Shown here one piece after another: positions 9,136-21,659 of a stretch of 64,000 bases of DNA (position 1 is the stretch's first letter; the number at the start of each line of letters is the position of its first letter). Below the pieces are notes generated by a model. It ran no database searches, was not told where the DNA came from, and saw only the letters and a program-made list of their open reading frames with translations. The DNA is taken from positions 2,046,001-2,110,000 of the forward strand of contig NZ_JAVDVK010000001.1 of assembly GCF_031456835.1 (NCBI RefSeq), given 5' to 3'. Source of the stretch: Leifsonia shinshuensis (GTDB taxonomy: Bacteria; Actinomycetota; Actinomycetes; Actinomycetales; Microbacteriaceae). The position numbers were made by a program, and so were the translations under genes.

Positions 9136-10790
9136 CAGTGGTCCTCCTCTGGACGGATCGGATCGTGCCGCCAGCGGTGGCTGCGATCGACGGTCGCGGC
9201 GGCGACGGCGTGCGCCGAGACCTCCTCGAACAGCGTCACGGCCGTCCGGGCGTCGATCGCGGCCAGCCGCGGGCGCACCGGGCCGGAGACGGTGTGGAAC
9301 CGCGCCTCCGCGAGCCGGAGCGCCGCATCCAGCGGGCCCTGCTGCAGCTCGAGGCTCTGCAGCCGCGCGAGCGGAACGATCGCCAGGCTCCTCCACACGA
9401 ACCCCCGGCGCAGCACGATCGCGTCGCCGACCAGCCGGAAGCCGGTGCGCTGCCACGAGATCGGGCGGATCCAGGCGGCCCGGCGCGGACTCCCGGTGAA
9501 GTCGTCATGACCGGACGACACCATCCCCGCCTCGACCAGGGCGCGGTGCTCGTCGGTCGCGAAGCCGGGCAGCACCAGCGAGAGCACGCGGGACACATCG
9601 GCGGCGTCGCCCACCGGCAGCATGGTCGTGTTCGGCTGGCCGGCGGCGCCCTTCTCGCGCGAATGACCGGCGGTGTCGATCCGGATCTGCCACCACCCGA
9701 ACGGCCGCCACAGCAGTGGCTGCAGCACCTCGACGGCATGGATGCGCCCGGGCGGCAGCGTCTCGTTGCTGGTGCTCAGCAGGCCGAAGCCGACGCGCAC
9801 GCCGTCCGGCGTGCCGGCGATGGAGTAGCGCAGCGACTTGGTGAAGCGGTTGATGTAGAAGCTCGCCGAGCCGAGCAGCCCGGGCAGCACCACGATGAGC
9901 AGCCACAGGGCGCCGCTCGCCGCGCCCCACACCAGGAAAGCGACGACGACCAGCACGAAGATCGTGAAGCCGCTGAGCAGCAGCGAACCGAACAGTCGCA
10001 GCGGGGGGATCTTCACGACGGACTCGGGCGGTGCGGCGTTCGGGTCGAGCTCCGGCGCGAGGAACTCGTTCACGCGCCGGCCGACCAGGTCGCCCACCGC
10101 GGCGGTGCGCGACGGCCGGAGAGCTTCCCCACCGGGGGCCGAAGGGTCGTGCACACCCGCCGTGCCGGCCTGCTCGGCCGCCTCGGCGGCGGCCTCCGCC
10201 GCCTCGACCGCGCGCACCCCCGACGCCAGCCGCAGCACGTCGCCGCGCAGGCCGTCCGCCAGGGACGACCCGAGGTAGGCGAGCTGCACGTTCGCATCGT
10301 GGCCGGCGACGGAGATGTCGAGCTTCGCCGCGCCGACCAGCCGGGCGAGCAGCGGGCGCACCACGTTGATGCCCTGGATGCGGTCGAGCCGCGCCTTGCG
10401 CTGGGTGCGGAACAGGATGCCGCTCCGCACCTCCACCGCGTCCCCGGTGATGCGGAAGCTGTGCATGCGCCACGACAGGTAGAACGCCCCGAGGCACGCG
10501 AGAAGCACCACGGCGACGCCGAGCAGCGCCCAGCCCTCCCAGCCGTGGTCGTAGATCGCGTCGAGCGGGTCGCCTCCGTACTGCGGCGCCCCCACGAAGA
10601 AGCTGATCAACCGCTCGCGCAGGTTCGAGAGCACGAAGCCGATGAGCGCGATGAACACGATCCCACCGCGCAGCACCGGCGTCGCCGGGTGCAGGCGGTG
10701 CCACTCGCCGTCGGTGTACCGCTCGGCCGCGCGCTCCGCCGGCGACAGCGCCGGCGCCGAGCCGTTACCGGGGAGCTGCGGCGCGGTCAC
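9135..10790 (-). CDS. membrane protein with bacterial PH (YdbT-like) domains, long form
   Basis: This is a 551-residue membrane protein. Several hydrophobic segment pairs (for example around residues 55-75 and 90-120, then 270-310) alternate with repeated bPH2-type modules of the form 'R-RxARLDRIQGINVVRPLLARL' and 'SLAIVPLARLQSLEL'. The function of these PH-domain membrane proteins is unknown. I chose GTG 10790 because it overlaps the upstream stop in a GTGA tetrad. A much longer open frame extends upstream but reads antisense-like, arginine-rich sequence over the neighbouring gene. It is always paired with the short PH-domain gene in this operon type. Confidence 0.88.
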   Translation of the reverse strand: MTAPQLPGNGSAPALSPAERAAERYTDGEWHRLHPATPVLRGGIVFIALIGFVLSNLRERLISFFVGAPQYGGDPLDAIYDHGWEGWALLGVAVVLLACLGAFYLSWRMHSFRITGDAVEVRSGILFRTQRKARLDRIQGINVVRPLLARLVGAAKLDISVAGHDANVQLAYLGSSLADGLRGDVLRLASGVRAVEAAEAAAEAAEQAGTAGVHDPSAPGGEALRPSRTAAVGDLVGRRVNEFLAPELDPNAAPPESVVKIPPLRLFGSLLLSGFTIFVLVVVAFLVWGAASGALWLLIVVLPGLLGSASFYINRFTKSLRYSIAGTPDGVRVGFGLLSTSNETLPPGRIHAVEVLQPLLWRPFGWWQIRIDTAGHSREKGAAGQPNTTMLPVGDAADVSRVLSLVLPGFATDEHRALVEAGMVSSGHDDFTGSPRRAAWIRPISWQRTGFRLVGDAIVLRRGFVWRSLAIVPLARLQSLELQQGPLDAALRLAEARFHTVSGPVRPRLAAIDARTAVTLFEEVSAHAVAAATVDRSHRWRHDPIRPEEDH

Positions 10791-11272
10791 AGTCCGGCCC
10801 GTCTGCTCTCCGCCAGTTCGACCAGGCGGTCGCGCAGCTCCGCGGCGTCCGCCTCCGGGAGGCCGGGCACCATCACGCCGGTGGAGGCGGCCGCCGTGAC
10901 GAACTTGAGGTCGGCCAACCCGAGCAGCCGGCTCACGGGGCCGCGGTTGATGTCGATCAGCTGCATCCGCCCGTACGGCACCGAGACGAACCGCTGGAAC
11001 ATGATGCCGCGACGGAACAGCAGATCGTCCTCGCGCAGGAGGTACCCGATGGAGCGGGCACGCCGGGGCGCGATCACGAGGGCGATGACGCTCACGACCA
11101 CGACCACGGCGAGCAGCAGCCAGCCGAAGCTCCAGCCGCCGACGAGCCACAGGAACAGGCTCGCCGCGGAGAGCACGAGGCCGGTCAGGACGGTGCTGGC
11201 GATGACGACCAGCACGTACTTGGGCGAGACGCGGCGCCATTCGCCGACGTCGAGGTCAATCCGATCGGACAT
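10787..11272 (-). CDS. membrane protein with bacterial PH domain, short form
   Basis: This is a 161-residue protein starting MSDRIDLDVGEWRRVSP. Two transmembrane helices (about residues 20-65) are followed by one bPH2 domain containing RFVSVPYGRMQLIDINRGPV. The arrangement matches YdbS-type proteins, whose role is unknown. It is coupled on both sides: it overlaps the DUF3180 gene by 17 nt upstream and the long PH-domain gene by 4 nt downstream. The two PH proteins probably act together in the membrane. Confidence 0.88.
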   Translation of the reverse strand: MSDRIDLDVGEWRRVSPKYVLVVIASTVLTGLVLSAASLFLWLVGGWSFGWLLLAVVVVVSVIALVIAPRRARSIGYLLREDDLLFRRGIMFQRFVSVPYGRMQLIDINRGPVSRLLGLADLKFVTAAASTGVMVPGLPEADAAELRDRLVELAESRRAGL

Positions 11273-11735
11273 GGACGTTCTCCGTGCGCTCGTCGTCGTC
11301 GCCGGGAGGCAGAGTGCAGAACAACTCGGCCACCAGGCCCGCCACCAGCAGCACCACCGCACCGGCTGTGGCGAGCGCGGTCAGCAGGATGGCGTTGCCG
11401 CCGGGCAGCACATCCCGGGTGAGCAGATAGGCGCCGACGCCCACGCCGGCGCCCACGAGCAGGGCGCCGCTCAGGCTGCACGCCTTGGCGAGCACCACGA
11501 TGCGCGTCGCCTGGAACGGGTCGATGCGCCGCACGCTGCGTCCGCGCACCGCACGCCGGATCGGCACGGCGAAGGCGACGACGATCACGGCGACCGCGAG
11601 CAGCGTGATCGGCAGCGTCAGCGGCGGGATGAAGATGGCGGCGCCCATCGACGCCGCGGCGAGCTCCGCGAGGAAGCCGATGGCGAGACCGAGGACGGCG
11701 AGTCCGATGAGTGAGGCGGGACCGGTGCGCTTCAC
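11256..11735 (-). CDS. DUF3180 membrane protein
   Basis: This 159-residue protein starts at a GTG that overlaps the folK stop in a GTGA tetrad. Four hydrophobic segments can be seen: about residues 8-28, 34-55, 82-105 and 115-138. It matches the actinobacterial DUF3180 family, which typically sits directly after folK. No function is known. Position suggests co-translation with folK, but a role in folate synthesis has not been shown. Confidence 0.85.
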   Translation of the reverse strand: MKRTGPASLIGLAVLGLAIGFLAELAAASMGAAIFIPPLTLPITLLAVAVIVVAFAVPIRRAVRGRSVRRIDPFQATRIVVLAKACSLSGALLVGAGVGVGAYLLTRDVLPGGNAILLTALATAGAVVLLVAGLVAELFCTLPPGDDDERTENVHVRSD

Positions 11736-12274
11736 GGGCGGTCCTCCCACAGCTCGACCGGATCGCCGGCCTGACGGGCCAGCTCTGCGACGGGCCCGTA
11801 GCCCGCCAGACGCGCCCCGGGGTCGACGTCGAGCCACGGCACCAGGACGAAGGCGCGCTCGTGCGCCCGCGGGTGCGGGAGGACGATCCGCGGGTCGTCC
11901 TCGGACACGATGCCGTCGTAGTCGACGATGTCGATGTCGATCGTGCGGTCGCCCCAGCGCTCCTCGCGGACGCGTCCCAGCGCGTCCTCGACGCGGTTGA
12001 CCACGCCGAGCAGGGCCAGCGGTTCGAGCAGCGTGTGCACGAGGGCGACCGCGTTCAGGTACGCGGGAGCCTCCTCGTCGATGCCTTCGGGCTTGAGCGC
12101 CGGCGTCTCGTACAGCCTCGAGACGGCGCGCACATCGACGCCCGGCTCCGCGCGCAGCAGATCGACGGCGGCCTGGATGGTCTCGGCGCGATCGCCGAGG
12201 TTGCTGCCGAGCGCGAGCACGGCGGGCACGCCGACGCGCATCCGCACCGGCTTGCCGATCGGCGCCGCGTTCAC
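11732..12274 (-). CDS. folK: 2-amino-4-hydroxy-6-hydroxymethyldihydropteridine pyrophosphokinase
   Basis: This 180-residue HPPK transfers pyrophosphate from ATP to the pterin alcohol in folate synthesis. Diagnostic stretches are ALGSNLGDR near residues 21-29, RWGDRTIDIDIVDYDG, and LPHPRAHERAFVLVPW. The GTG start at 12274 overlaps the folB stop by 4 nt. It acts between FolB and FolP in the pathway, and all four genes lie together here. Confidence 0.95.
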   Translation of the reverse strand: MNAAPIGKPVRMRVGVPAVLALGSNLGDRAETIQAAVDLLRAEPGVDVRAVSRLYETPALKPEGIDEEAPAYLNAVALVHTLLEPLALLGVVNRVEDALGRVREERWGDRTIDIDIVDYDGIVSEDDPRIVLPHPRAHERAFVLVPWLDVDPGARLAGYGPVAELARQAGDPVELWEDRP

Positions 12275-12654
12275 GGCCGGCTCCGCGTGATGCGGACCGC
12301 GACATCCCCGAAGGGCACGCTGATCGGCGCCTGCGGCTTGTGCACCGTCACCTCGACGGCATCCACCGGCTCATGCGCGAGCACCGTCGATGCGACCCGC
12401 TCGGCCACGGTCTCGATGAGGTCGACGGGGTCGCGCTCCACCGCCGCGACGACCTCCTCGGCCAGGTCGCCGTAGTGGACGGTCGCGGCCAGGTCGTCAC
12501 CGGCGGCAGCCGGCGCGAGGTCGAGCCACGCGGTGACGTCGACGACGAAGTCCTGCCCGTCGGCGCGCTCGAAGTCGAAGACGCCGTGGTTCGCGCGCAC
12601 GCGCAAGCCGGTGAGGACGATCGAGTCGGCCCTCCGGGAGTGGATGTCAGTCAT
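12271..12654 (-). CDS. folB: dihydroneopterin aldolase
   Basis: This 127-residue enzyme converts dihydroneopterin to hydroxymethyl-dihydropterin and glycolaldehyde. It shows the family pattern IVLTGLRVRANHGVFDFER, where the NHGV tyrosine/histidine-type region lines the active site, and VHYGDLAEEV, followed by ETVAERVA. It overlaps folP by 8 nt upstream and folK by 4 nt downstream. Confidence 0.94.
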   Translation of the reverse strand: MTDIHSRRADSIVLTGLRVRANHGVFDFERADGQDFVVDVTAWLDLAPAAAGDDLAATVHYGDLAEEVVAAVERDPVDLIETVAERVASTVLAHEPVDAVEVTVHKPQAPISVPFGDVAVRITRSRP

Positions 12655-13450
12655 CGCGTCCAGCTTGCCACGCCCGCACCACGTCGAGGGCGATCCGGGT
12701 CGACGGCACGTCGTGCACGCGCACCGCCCAGGCGCCCGCCTGGGCGGCCAGCGCCGAGATGACGGCGGTCGGTGCGTCGCGATCCTCCGCGGGCGCGCCC
12801 TCCGGCAGCAGAGCTGCGAGGAACCGTTTGCGCGACGCGCCGATCAGCACCGGGTAACCGAGCGTCTCGATCTCGTGCAGCCCGGCGAGCACCTGCCAGT
12901 TGTGGGTCGCGTTCTTCGAGAACCCGAGGCCGGGGTCCAGGATCAGCTTGGCCGGGTCGACGCCGCGTTCGAGCAGATCGGTGACTCGGGCCGACAGCTC
13001 GCTCCGCACCTCGGCAACGGTGTTCCGGTAGACGGCGCGCGAGTCGGCGGCGTCGAGACGTCCGCGCCAGTGCATGACGACGTACTGCGCGCCGGTCTCG
13101 ATGACGGCATCCGGCATACCGGCGTCCCCGAGTCCGCCGGAGACGTCGTTGATGATCGCGGCGCCGGCCTCCACGGCCGCTCTCGCGGTCGACGCGTTGA
13201 GCGTGTCCACGCTGACGAGCACCCCGCGCGACGCGAGCTCCCGGATGACCGGGACGACGCGCTTCTGCTCCTCCACCGGATCGACGCGAACCGCTCCGGG
13301 ACGGGTGGACTCGCCGCCCACGTCCACCAGGTCGGCGCCCTGCTCGACCAGGTCGAGGCCGTGCTCGATGGCGGCGTCCGGCTCGAGCCAGAGCCCGCCG
13401 TCGCTGAAGGAGTCCGGCGTCACGTTGAGGACGCCCATGATGAGGGTCAC
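12647..13450 (-). CDS. folP: dihydropteroate synthase
   Basis: This 267-residue TIM-barrel enzyme condenses dihydropterin pyrophosphate with p-aminobenzoate and is the sulfonamide target. Signature motifs are present: MGVLNVTPDSFSDGG at the N-terminus, DVGGESTRPGA, and GASRKRFL near residues 205-212. The GTG start at 13450 overlaps the folE stop in a GTGA tetrad. It sits mid-operon between folE and folB. Confidence 0.96.
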   Translation of the reverse strand: MTLIMGVLNVTPDSFSDGGLWLEPDAAIEHGLDLVEQGADLVDVGGESTRPGAVRVDPVEEQKRVVPVIRELASRGVLVSVDTLNASTARAAVEAGAAIINDVSGGLGDAGMPDAVIETGAQYVVMHWRGRLDAADSRAVYRNTVAEVRSELSARVTDLLERGVDPAKLILDPGLGFSKNATHNWQVLAGLHEIETLGYPVLIGASRKRFLAALLPEGAPAEDRDAPTAVISALAAQAGAWAVRVHDVPSTRIALDVVRAWQAGRDD

Positions 13451-14025
13451 GCGACGCCACGCCCGATCAGGGCCATGAGCTCGGCCCGCGCGATCGGGTC
13501 GGCGAACGCGCCGCGTGCGGCGACGGTCACCGTCGTGCTGCCCGTCTGGCGCGGCCCGCGCGTGGTGACGCAGGAGTGGGCCGCGTCGAGCACAACGAGC
13601 ACGCCGCGGGCGGCGGCGCCCTCCTCGATCGTGTCGGCGATCTGCTCCGTCAGCCGTTCCTGCAGCGTCGGGCGCGCGGAGAGCGTCTCGATGACGCGCG
13701 GGATGCGCCCCAGCCCGACCACGGTGTCACCCGGCAGGTACGCGACATGGGCGACGCCGAGGAATGGGAGCAGGTGGTGCTCGCAGACCGAGCGGAATTC
13801 GATGTCGCGCAGCAGCACGGTCTCGGCCGTGCGCCCATCCTCGAGCGGGACCGGCTCCCCGAGATCCGCGGCCGCGTCACGCCCGATGCCGGCGAAGAAC
13901 TCCGCGTAGGCGTCGGCGACCCGGGACGGAGTGCTCTCGAGCCCCGGACGCGCCGGATCCTCGCCGATGGCGGCGAGGATCTCGGCGACGGCCGCTTCGA
14001 TGCGCGGACGGTCGATGCCGGGCAT
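13447..14025 (-). CDS. folE: GTP cyclohydrolase I
   Basis: This 192-residue enzyme opens GTP to dihydroneopterin triphosphate, the first step of folate synthesis. The zinc and catalytic motifs FRSVCEHHLLPF and HSCVTTRGPRQ are intact. I chose ATG 14025 (MPGIDRPRIEAAV), 13 nt after the ftsH stop. The longer upstream reading frame lies inside ftsH and does not resemble the family. The enzyme heads the coupled folate set. Confidence 0.95.
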   Translation of the reverse strand: MPGIDRPRIEAAVAEILAAIGEDPARPGLESTPSRVADAYAEFFAGIGRDAAADLGEPVPLEDGRTAETVLLRDIEFRSVCEHHLLPFLGVAHVAYLPGDTVVGLGRIPRVIETLSARPTLQERLTEQIADTIEEGAAARGVLVVLDAAHSCVTTRGPRQTGSTTVTVAARGAFADPIARAELMALIGRGVA

Positions 14026-14038
14026 GCGCGCGGCGGCC

Positions 14039-16042
<2,004 letters not shown>

Positions 16043-16133
16043 GGTGCGACCACAGTACCGCCTGGGCGCTGGGGGTCGCCTGCGTGTTCGCTCTGGGCGG
16101 TCTGCGTGCGGCCGGCCGCAGTAGCGGGCCGCG

Positions 16134-16685
16134 TCAGCTGTAGACGGCGGGCGCCAGGATGCCCACGCCGCGCAGGGTGCGGTAGCGCTCGTCGTAGTCG
16201 AGGCCGTAGCCCACGACGAACTGGTTCGGGATGTCGAAGCCCACGTACTTCACGTCGATCTCGACGCGCGCCGCCTCGGGCTTCCGCAGCAGCGTGAAGA
16301 TCTCGATGGACTCCGGCCCGCGGCTGCGCAGATTCGACAGCAGCCACGACAGCGTGAGGCCCGAGTCGATGATGTCCTCGACGATGAGGACGGTCTTGCC
16401 GCTGAGGTCGGTGTCCAGGTCCTTCAGGATGCGGACGACGCCGCTGGACTGCGTTCCGCTGCCGTAGGAGCTGACCGCCATCCAGTCCATGGTGACGGGG
16501 ATGCGCAGCTCGCGGGACAGGTCGGCCATCACCATCACGGCGCCCTTGAGCACGCCGATCAGCAGCACGTCCTTGCCGGCGTAGTCGCGTTCCACCTCGC
16601 GGGCGAGCTCGGCGACGCGGGAGCGGATCTGCTCCTCGGTGATCAGAATCTCGGTGAGGTCGTCCTGAACGTCCGTGAGTTCCAT
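16134..16685 (-). CDS. hpt: hypoxanthine phosphoribosyltransferase
   Basis: This 183-residue purine-salvage enzyme makes IMP or GMP from hypoxanthine or guanine and PRPP. The PRPP-binding loop [15 protein letters not shown] is at about residues 99-113, and the LKGA motif at 47-50 is also typical. The start is ATG 16685. It lies 16 nt downstream of tilS and 91 nt upstream of ftsH, the widely conserved tilS-hpt-ftsH order. Confidence 0.96.
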   Translation of the reverse strand: MELTDVQDDLTEILITEEQIRSRVAELAREVERDYAGKDVLLIGVLKGAVMVMADLSRELRIPVTMDWMAVSSYGSGTQSSGVVRILKDLDTDLSGKTVLIVEDIIDSGLTLSWLLSNLRSRGPESIEIFTLLRKPEAARVEIDVKYVGFDIPNQFVVGYGLDYDERYRTLRGVGILAPAVYS

Positions 16686-16701
16686 GGGGGAGGTGCTGTC
16701 C

Positions 16702-17775
16702 TTACGTGGTGGGGTGAAACGTGAGCAGCCCGTTCTGCCTGACCACTCTAACGCCTGGCAGGTCGACCGGTCCCTGCCCGTGCCAGTCGGTGATGAGGGC
16801 CGCGACGGCGAGCGTATGGGTGCGCGTGAGCGAGACGCCGAACTCCGCGGAGACCACCAGCCGGATGATCCGCTGGCGGAGCGCCGCCGGGTCCGACGCG
16901 AGGCCGCGGACGTCCAGGGCGACCGATCCGTCGTCGGCCTGGGTCACCAGCTCCTGCGCCCACTCGAGGGCGAGGCCGTCGAGCGCCTCGTCGTCCTCGC
17001 GGAGCTGTTCGGCGGTCCGCGCCAGCGCTTCGGCGACACCCGGTCCGAGTTCGCGCTCCAGCGCCGGCAGCACCGCGTGCCGCACGCGCACGCGCGTATA
17101 AGAGGGGTCTTCGTTGTGGGGGTCGTCCCACGGCTCCAGGCGGCTGTCGGCGCAGAACGCCCGCGTCTGCGCGCGGCGGATCCCGAGGAAGGGGCGCAGC
17201 AGCCGGCCGGTGTCCGGCAGCATCCCCTGCAGGCTCGACGGGCCGGAACCGCGGGCGAGGCCGAGCAGCACCGTCTCCGCCTGGTCGTCGAGGGTGTGGG
17301 CGAGCAGGATGCGCTCGGCGCCCGTCTCCGCGACGGCGGCGTCGAACGCCGCGTGCCGGGCGGTGCGGGCCGCCCCCTCGGGGCCGCCCGCCGCATCCAC
17401 CTCGACCCGGCGCACCAGCACCGGGTCGAGCCCAAGCGCTGTCGCCTGCTCGGCGGCGCGCGCGGCGACCGCATCCGACCCGGGCTGGAGGCCGTGGTCG
17501 ACCACGACGGCGCCCGCACGGAATCCCCCCCGCGGCGCCTCGAACGCGGTGGCCGCTGCGAGCGCGAGGGAGTCCGCTCCCCCGCTCAGCCCGACGAGGA
17601 CGAGAGCGCCCGGTGTCAGCGGAGCCGGGCGGGCCGGACCATGGTCGTCGTGCGGGTCGACCGGCGGAAGCTCGGCCGCCGCGGCGAGCGCCGTGCGGAC
17701 GGCCCGGCGGGCGTCGGCGATGGCGGGCGTCAGCCGCGGGCGGCGGTCCGGGGCCGCGGAACCGTGGAGGGGCAC
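16702..17775 (-). CDS. tilS: tRNA(Ile)-lysidine synthetase
   Basis: This 357-residue enzyme attaches lysine to C34 of the CAU-anticodon tRNA-Ile, so that it reads AUA. The PP-loop ATPase motif SGGADS is at residues 64-69. Further family stretches are HTLDDQAETVLLGLARGSG and RPFLGIRRAQTRAFC. The GTG start at 17775 lies 43 bp from the divergent ppa start, so both promoters share that short gap. Confidence 0.94.
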   Translation of the reverse strand: MPLHGSAAPDRRPRLTPAIADARRAVRTALAAAAELPPVDPHDDHGPARPAPLTPGALVLVGLSGGADSLALAAATAFEAPRGGFRAGAVVVDHGLQPGSDAVAARAAEQATALGLDPVLVRRVEVDAAGGPEGAARTARHAAFDAAVAETGAERILLAHTLDDQAETVLLGLARGSGPSSLQGMLPDTGRLLRPFLGIRRAQTRAFCADSRLEPWDDPHNEDPSYTRVRVRHAVLPALERELGPGVAEALARTAEQLREDDEALDGLALEWAQELVTQADDGSVALDVRGLASDPAALRQRIIRLVVSAEFGVSLTRTHTLAVAALITDWHGQGPVDLPGVRVVRQNGLLTFHPTT

Positions 17776-17818
17776 CTAGTAACGTTAGTGCCGAATCACG
17801 ACCATTAAGGAGCACGGC

Positions 17819-18310
17819 ATGGCCGAATACGACGTCGTCATCGAGATCCCCAAAGGGAGCCGCAACAAGTACGAGGTGGACCACGAGACCGGTCGCGTCT
17901 ACCTCGACCGCGTGCTCTTCACCAGCTTCGTGTACCCGACCGATTACGGCTTCTTCGAGAACACGCTGGGCGACGACGGCGACCCGCTGGACGCGCTGGT
18001 GCTGCTCGAGTACCCGGTCTTCCCGGGTGTCGGCGTCAAGGTGCGCCCGGTCGCCGTGCTGAACATGAGCGACGAGGCGGGCGGCGACGCCAAGATCATC
18101 GCCGTGCCGTACAAGGACCCGCGCTGGCAGCACATCCAGGATGTGAACGACATCCCGGAGCAGACGCGCAAGGAGATCGAGCACTTCTTCGCCCGCTACA
18201 AGGACCTCGAGCCGGGCAAGTTCGTCAACATCGAGGGCTGGGGCGACGCCGCCGAGGCCGACGGCCTCATCCAGAAGGCGATCGCCAAGCTCGCCGCCGA
18301 GGGCCACTGA
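17819..18310 (+). CDS. ppa: inorganic pyrophosphatase (family I)
   Basis: This 163-residue enzyme hydrolyses pyrophosphate to pull biosynthetic reactions forward. The signature [12 protein letters not shown] (residues 51-62) supplies the metal-binding aspartates D53, D55 and D58. The start ATG 17819 has a strong AAGGAG Shine-Dalgarno sequence 6 nt upstream. A 64-bp palindrome after the stop probably terminates it. Confidence 0.97.
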   Translation: MAEYDVVIEIPKGSRNKYEVDHETGRVYLDRVLFTSFVYPTDYGFFENTLGDDGDPLDALVLLEYPVFPGVGVKVRPVAVLNMSDEAGGDAKIIAVPYKDPRWQHIQDVNDIPEQTRKEIEHFFARYKDLEPGKFVNIEGWGDAAEADGLIQKAIAKLAAEGH

Positions 18311-18328
18311 CCCCCCGGGCCGACCCCT

Positions 18329-18392
18329 CGTCGAGTACACGAAAAGTGCACGCTATCCGGCCGGATGGCGTGCACTTTTCGTGTACTCGACG
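18329..18392. terminator. 64-bp near-perfect palindrome between convergent genes
   Basis: Two 32-bp arms abut with no spacer and differ at one position that still allows a G-U pair. Each arm contains GTGCACTTTTCGTGTACTCG or its complement. It lies 18 bp after the ppa stop and 45 bp before the stop of the convergent NlpC gene, so a bidirectional terminator is likely. The length and symmetry are unusual for a simple terminator. A directly repeated GC-rich 18-mer (about 18394-18430) follows it. Confidence 0.7.
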
Positions 18393-18436
18393 GGGGGCGG
18401 AGCGCGCGACGGGGGCGGAGCGCGCGACGCAGTGGG

Positions 18437-19739
<1,303 letters not shown>

Positions 19740-19747
<8 letters not shown>

Positions 19748-21014
19748 GGGGTGCCTGCCTGTCTCTCATGAACGGGATGCCGTCGATCTTCGTCCCGTTG
19801 GTGCGCACCTCGAAGTGGAGGTGGCAGCCGGTGGATGCGCCGGTCGTGCCGACGCGGGCGATGGGCTGGCCGGCTCCGACGTGCTGGCCGATGCCGACGA
19901 GGATGCCGCCGTCACGGATGTGGGCGTAACCCGTGTCGACGCTGCCGCCGTTGTCGAGCAGCACGAAGTTGCCGTAGGAGCCGTTGGGGCCGGCGTAGAT
20001 GACCGTGCCCTCGTGGGCGGCGTAGATGGGCGCGTTGCACGAGGCGCCGATGTCGATGCCCATGTGGTACGTGCTGCCGACGCCGCCGGGCGACGGGCGC
20101 GCGCCGAAGCCGTCGGTGATCGGGCCGGCGGCGGGCACGGCCCAGCCCTGCGGTCCGACGTAGCCGCCGGGGAGCCCCGCCGACCCGCGCGCGGCCGCCG
20201 CTGCGGCCGCGGCCGCGACACCGGCCTGGTAGCCGGCGACCGTCTTGGCGGTGGTGTCTTTCAGGGCGGCGAGCTGCGCCTGCATGACGACGATCTGCTT
20301 CTGCTGCTCGGCCAGCTTGTCCTGAGCCGCCTTGGCCGCCTCGATCGCGGCCTGCATCGCCGCTTCGGCGACGACGCGGAGCCGCTCGCGCTCGGCCTTC
20401 GCCACATCCGCCTGCGCCGACAGCGACTTCGCCGTGTTCTGCGCGGCTTTGGCGTCGGTGTAGACCTTGTTGGACTGCTCGACGAGCTTGGACATGCTGC
20501 CCAGCCCGGAGAGCAGCTTGTCGGGGCTCGTGGTGCTGGCGTTGTTGCCGCTGAGGAAGAGGTTGGCCGTCAGGTTGCGGCCGCCGGTGCGGTACAGCTG
20601 CGCGGCCAGCTTGCCGGCCTGCTCGCTGGCCTCGTCGGCCTTCTTCTGGCTGGCGACGGCCTGCGACTCGAGATCGAGCGCCTTCATCGTCGCCATGTCG
20701 TAGTTCGTCTGGGCGACCTCGAGCTCGGCGCCGCGCTTGACGGCGAGCGCCTGCGTGTCCGCCACCTCTTGCTTGAGCGACGAGATCAGGCCGTTGATGC
20801 GGTCGACCTGGGCGCTGGCCGCCGACTCGTTCGCCTTGGCGTTCTGCACGTCCTGCCACGACGGGTAGTTGTCGGCGTAGGCGGGGGCAGCGATGGCTCC
20901 CACCGCCGTGACGGCGGCGACGGCGAGGGCGGCCAGGGCAGCACGGACCGCCCGGCGGCGGGGGCTGCCGGGGATGGTCGGGGGAACCGTTCGGCTCGTC
21001 GTCTCGCGTCTCAT
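19740..21014 (-). CDS. secreted M23 (LytM-type) peptidoglycan endopeptidase with coiled-coil stalk
   Basis: This is a 424-residue protein with a signal peptide (to about AYA, residue 47), a coiled-coil region (about 50-275), an Ala/Gly linker, and a C-terminal M23 peptidase domain. The zinc ligands are H317 and D321 (HMGID) and H400 in HLH (398-400), with catalytic H365 (YAHIRDG). I chose ATG 21014 (MRRETTSRTV) because the longer frame upstream has no signal-peptide character. It is the first gene of a pair with the NlpC/P60 protein and probably cleaves cross-bridges in the same wall region. Confidence 0.93.
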
Positions 21015-21376
21015 GCTGTTATCGACCCGCTCACTTCTCGCGTCGACAGTGATCACATCCGTCACATCGGTCACACGGTCAACAGGCGCAACTTTAGCAA
21101 CATGGTGTCCGTGAGCCCAGGTCGGTGGCCTCAATGCCGGTTCGGGGGCGTGCGTTCGCACGGGCGGCCGAGGGACCGCCTGGCTCGGAGACTATGCGTC
21201 CGCATGGGCCGGATCGCGGATTTCCGTGGGGCGTTGCGCGAACCCGGCAGCGGCCGGAAACCGTCCGGAAAGCCCCGACCCGCCCGGGATCCGGAGGCGA
21301 TTCGCATTCTCGGCGACGTTTCCGTATGCTTGTTCGTCGGTGGTCATCGGAGCGCGAAAGCGATTCGGGACGATCC

Positions 21377-21449
21377 GGCCCCATCGTTTAGCGGCCTAGG
21401 ACGCCGCCCTTTCACGGCGGTAGCACGGGTTCGAATCCCGTTGGGGTCA
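21377..21449 (+). tRNA. tRNA-Glu (anticodon TTC)
   Basis: This is a 73-nt cloverleaf. The acceptor stem GGCCCCA pairs with TGGGGTC (one G-T pair), the anticodon arm is CCGCC-CTTTCAC-GGCGG with TTC, and the T arm is CGGGTTCGAATCCCG. The CCA end is not encoded. Confidence 0.95.
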
Positions 21450-21522
21450 CGTCCAACGGCGTCCACTACAATCGATGAGCAGCACGATCGATGAACACCA
21501 CAATTCAAAAGCAACACAGTAA

Positions 21523-21599
21523 GGCCCTGTAGCGCAGTTGGTTAGCGTGCCGCCCTGTCACGGCGGAGGTCGCGGGTTCAAGTCCCGTCAGGGTCGCCA
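21523..21599 (+). tRNA. tRNA-Asp (anticodon GTC)
   Basis: The acceptor stem GGCCCTG pairs with CAGGGTC, the anticodon loop CTGTCAC carries GTC, the discriminator is G, and CCA is encoded at 21597-21599. It sits 73 bp after tRNA-Glu. Confidence 0.95.
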
Positions 21600-21606
21600 C
21601 GGCGAC

Positions 21607-21630
21607 AAGCCCTTCCTCTCGGAAGGGCTT
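21607..21630 (+). terminator. hairpin terminator after tRNA-Asp
   Basis: AAGCCCTTCC (21607-21616) and GGAAGGGCTT (21621-21630) form a perfect 10-bp stem with a TCTC loop, 7 nt after the tRNA-Asp CCA. Confidence 0.75.
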
Positions 21631-21659
21631 CCGTCTAGGTGGATGCAGCAGCATCCTCT

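Noticed and set aside
4309..9510. 1733-codon open frame on the plus strand opposite cls, lysS and panC
   Set aside because: It is the antisense shadow of high-GC3 genes: rich in Arg, Val, Asp, His and Glu, with no domains, and it spans well-identified genes on the other strand.
16043..16133. Possible small gene or riboswitch between hpt and ftsH
   Set aside because: Only 91 bp, with no conserved RNA fold or coding signal that I can support.
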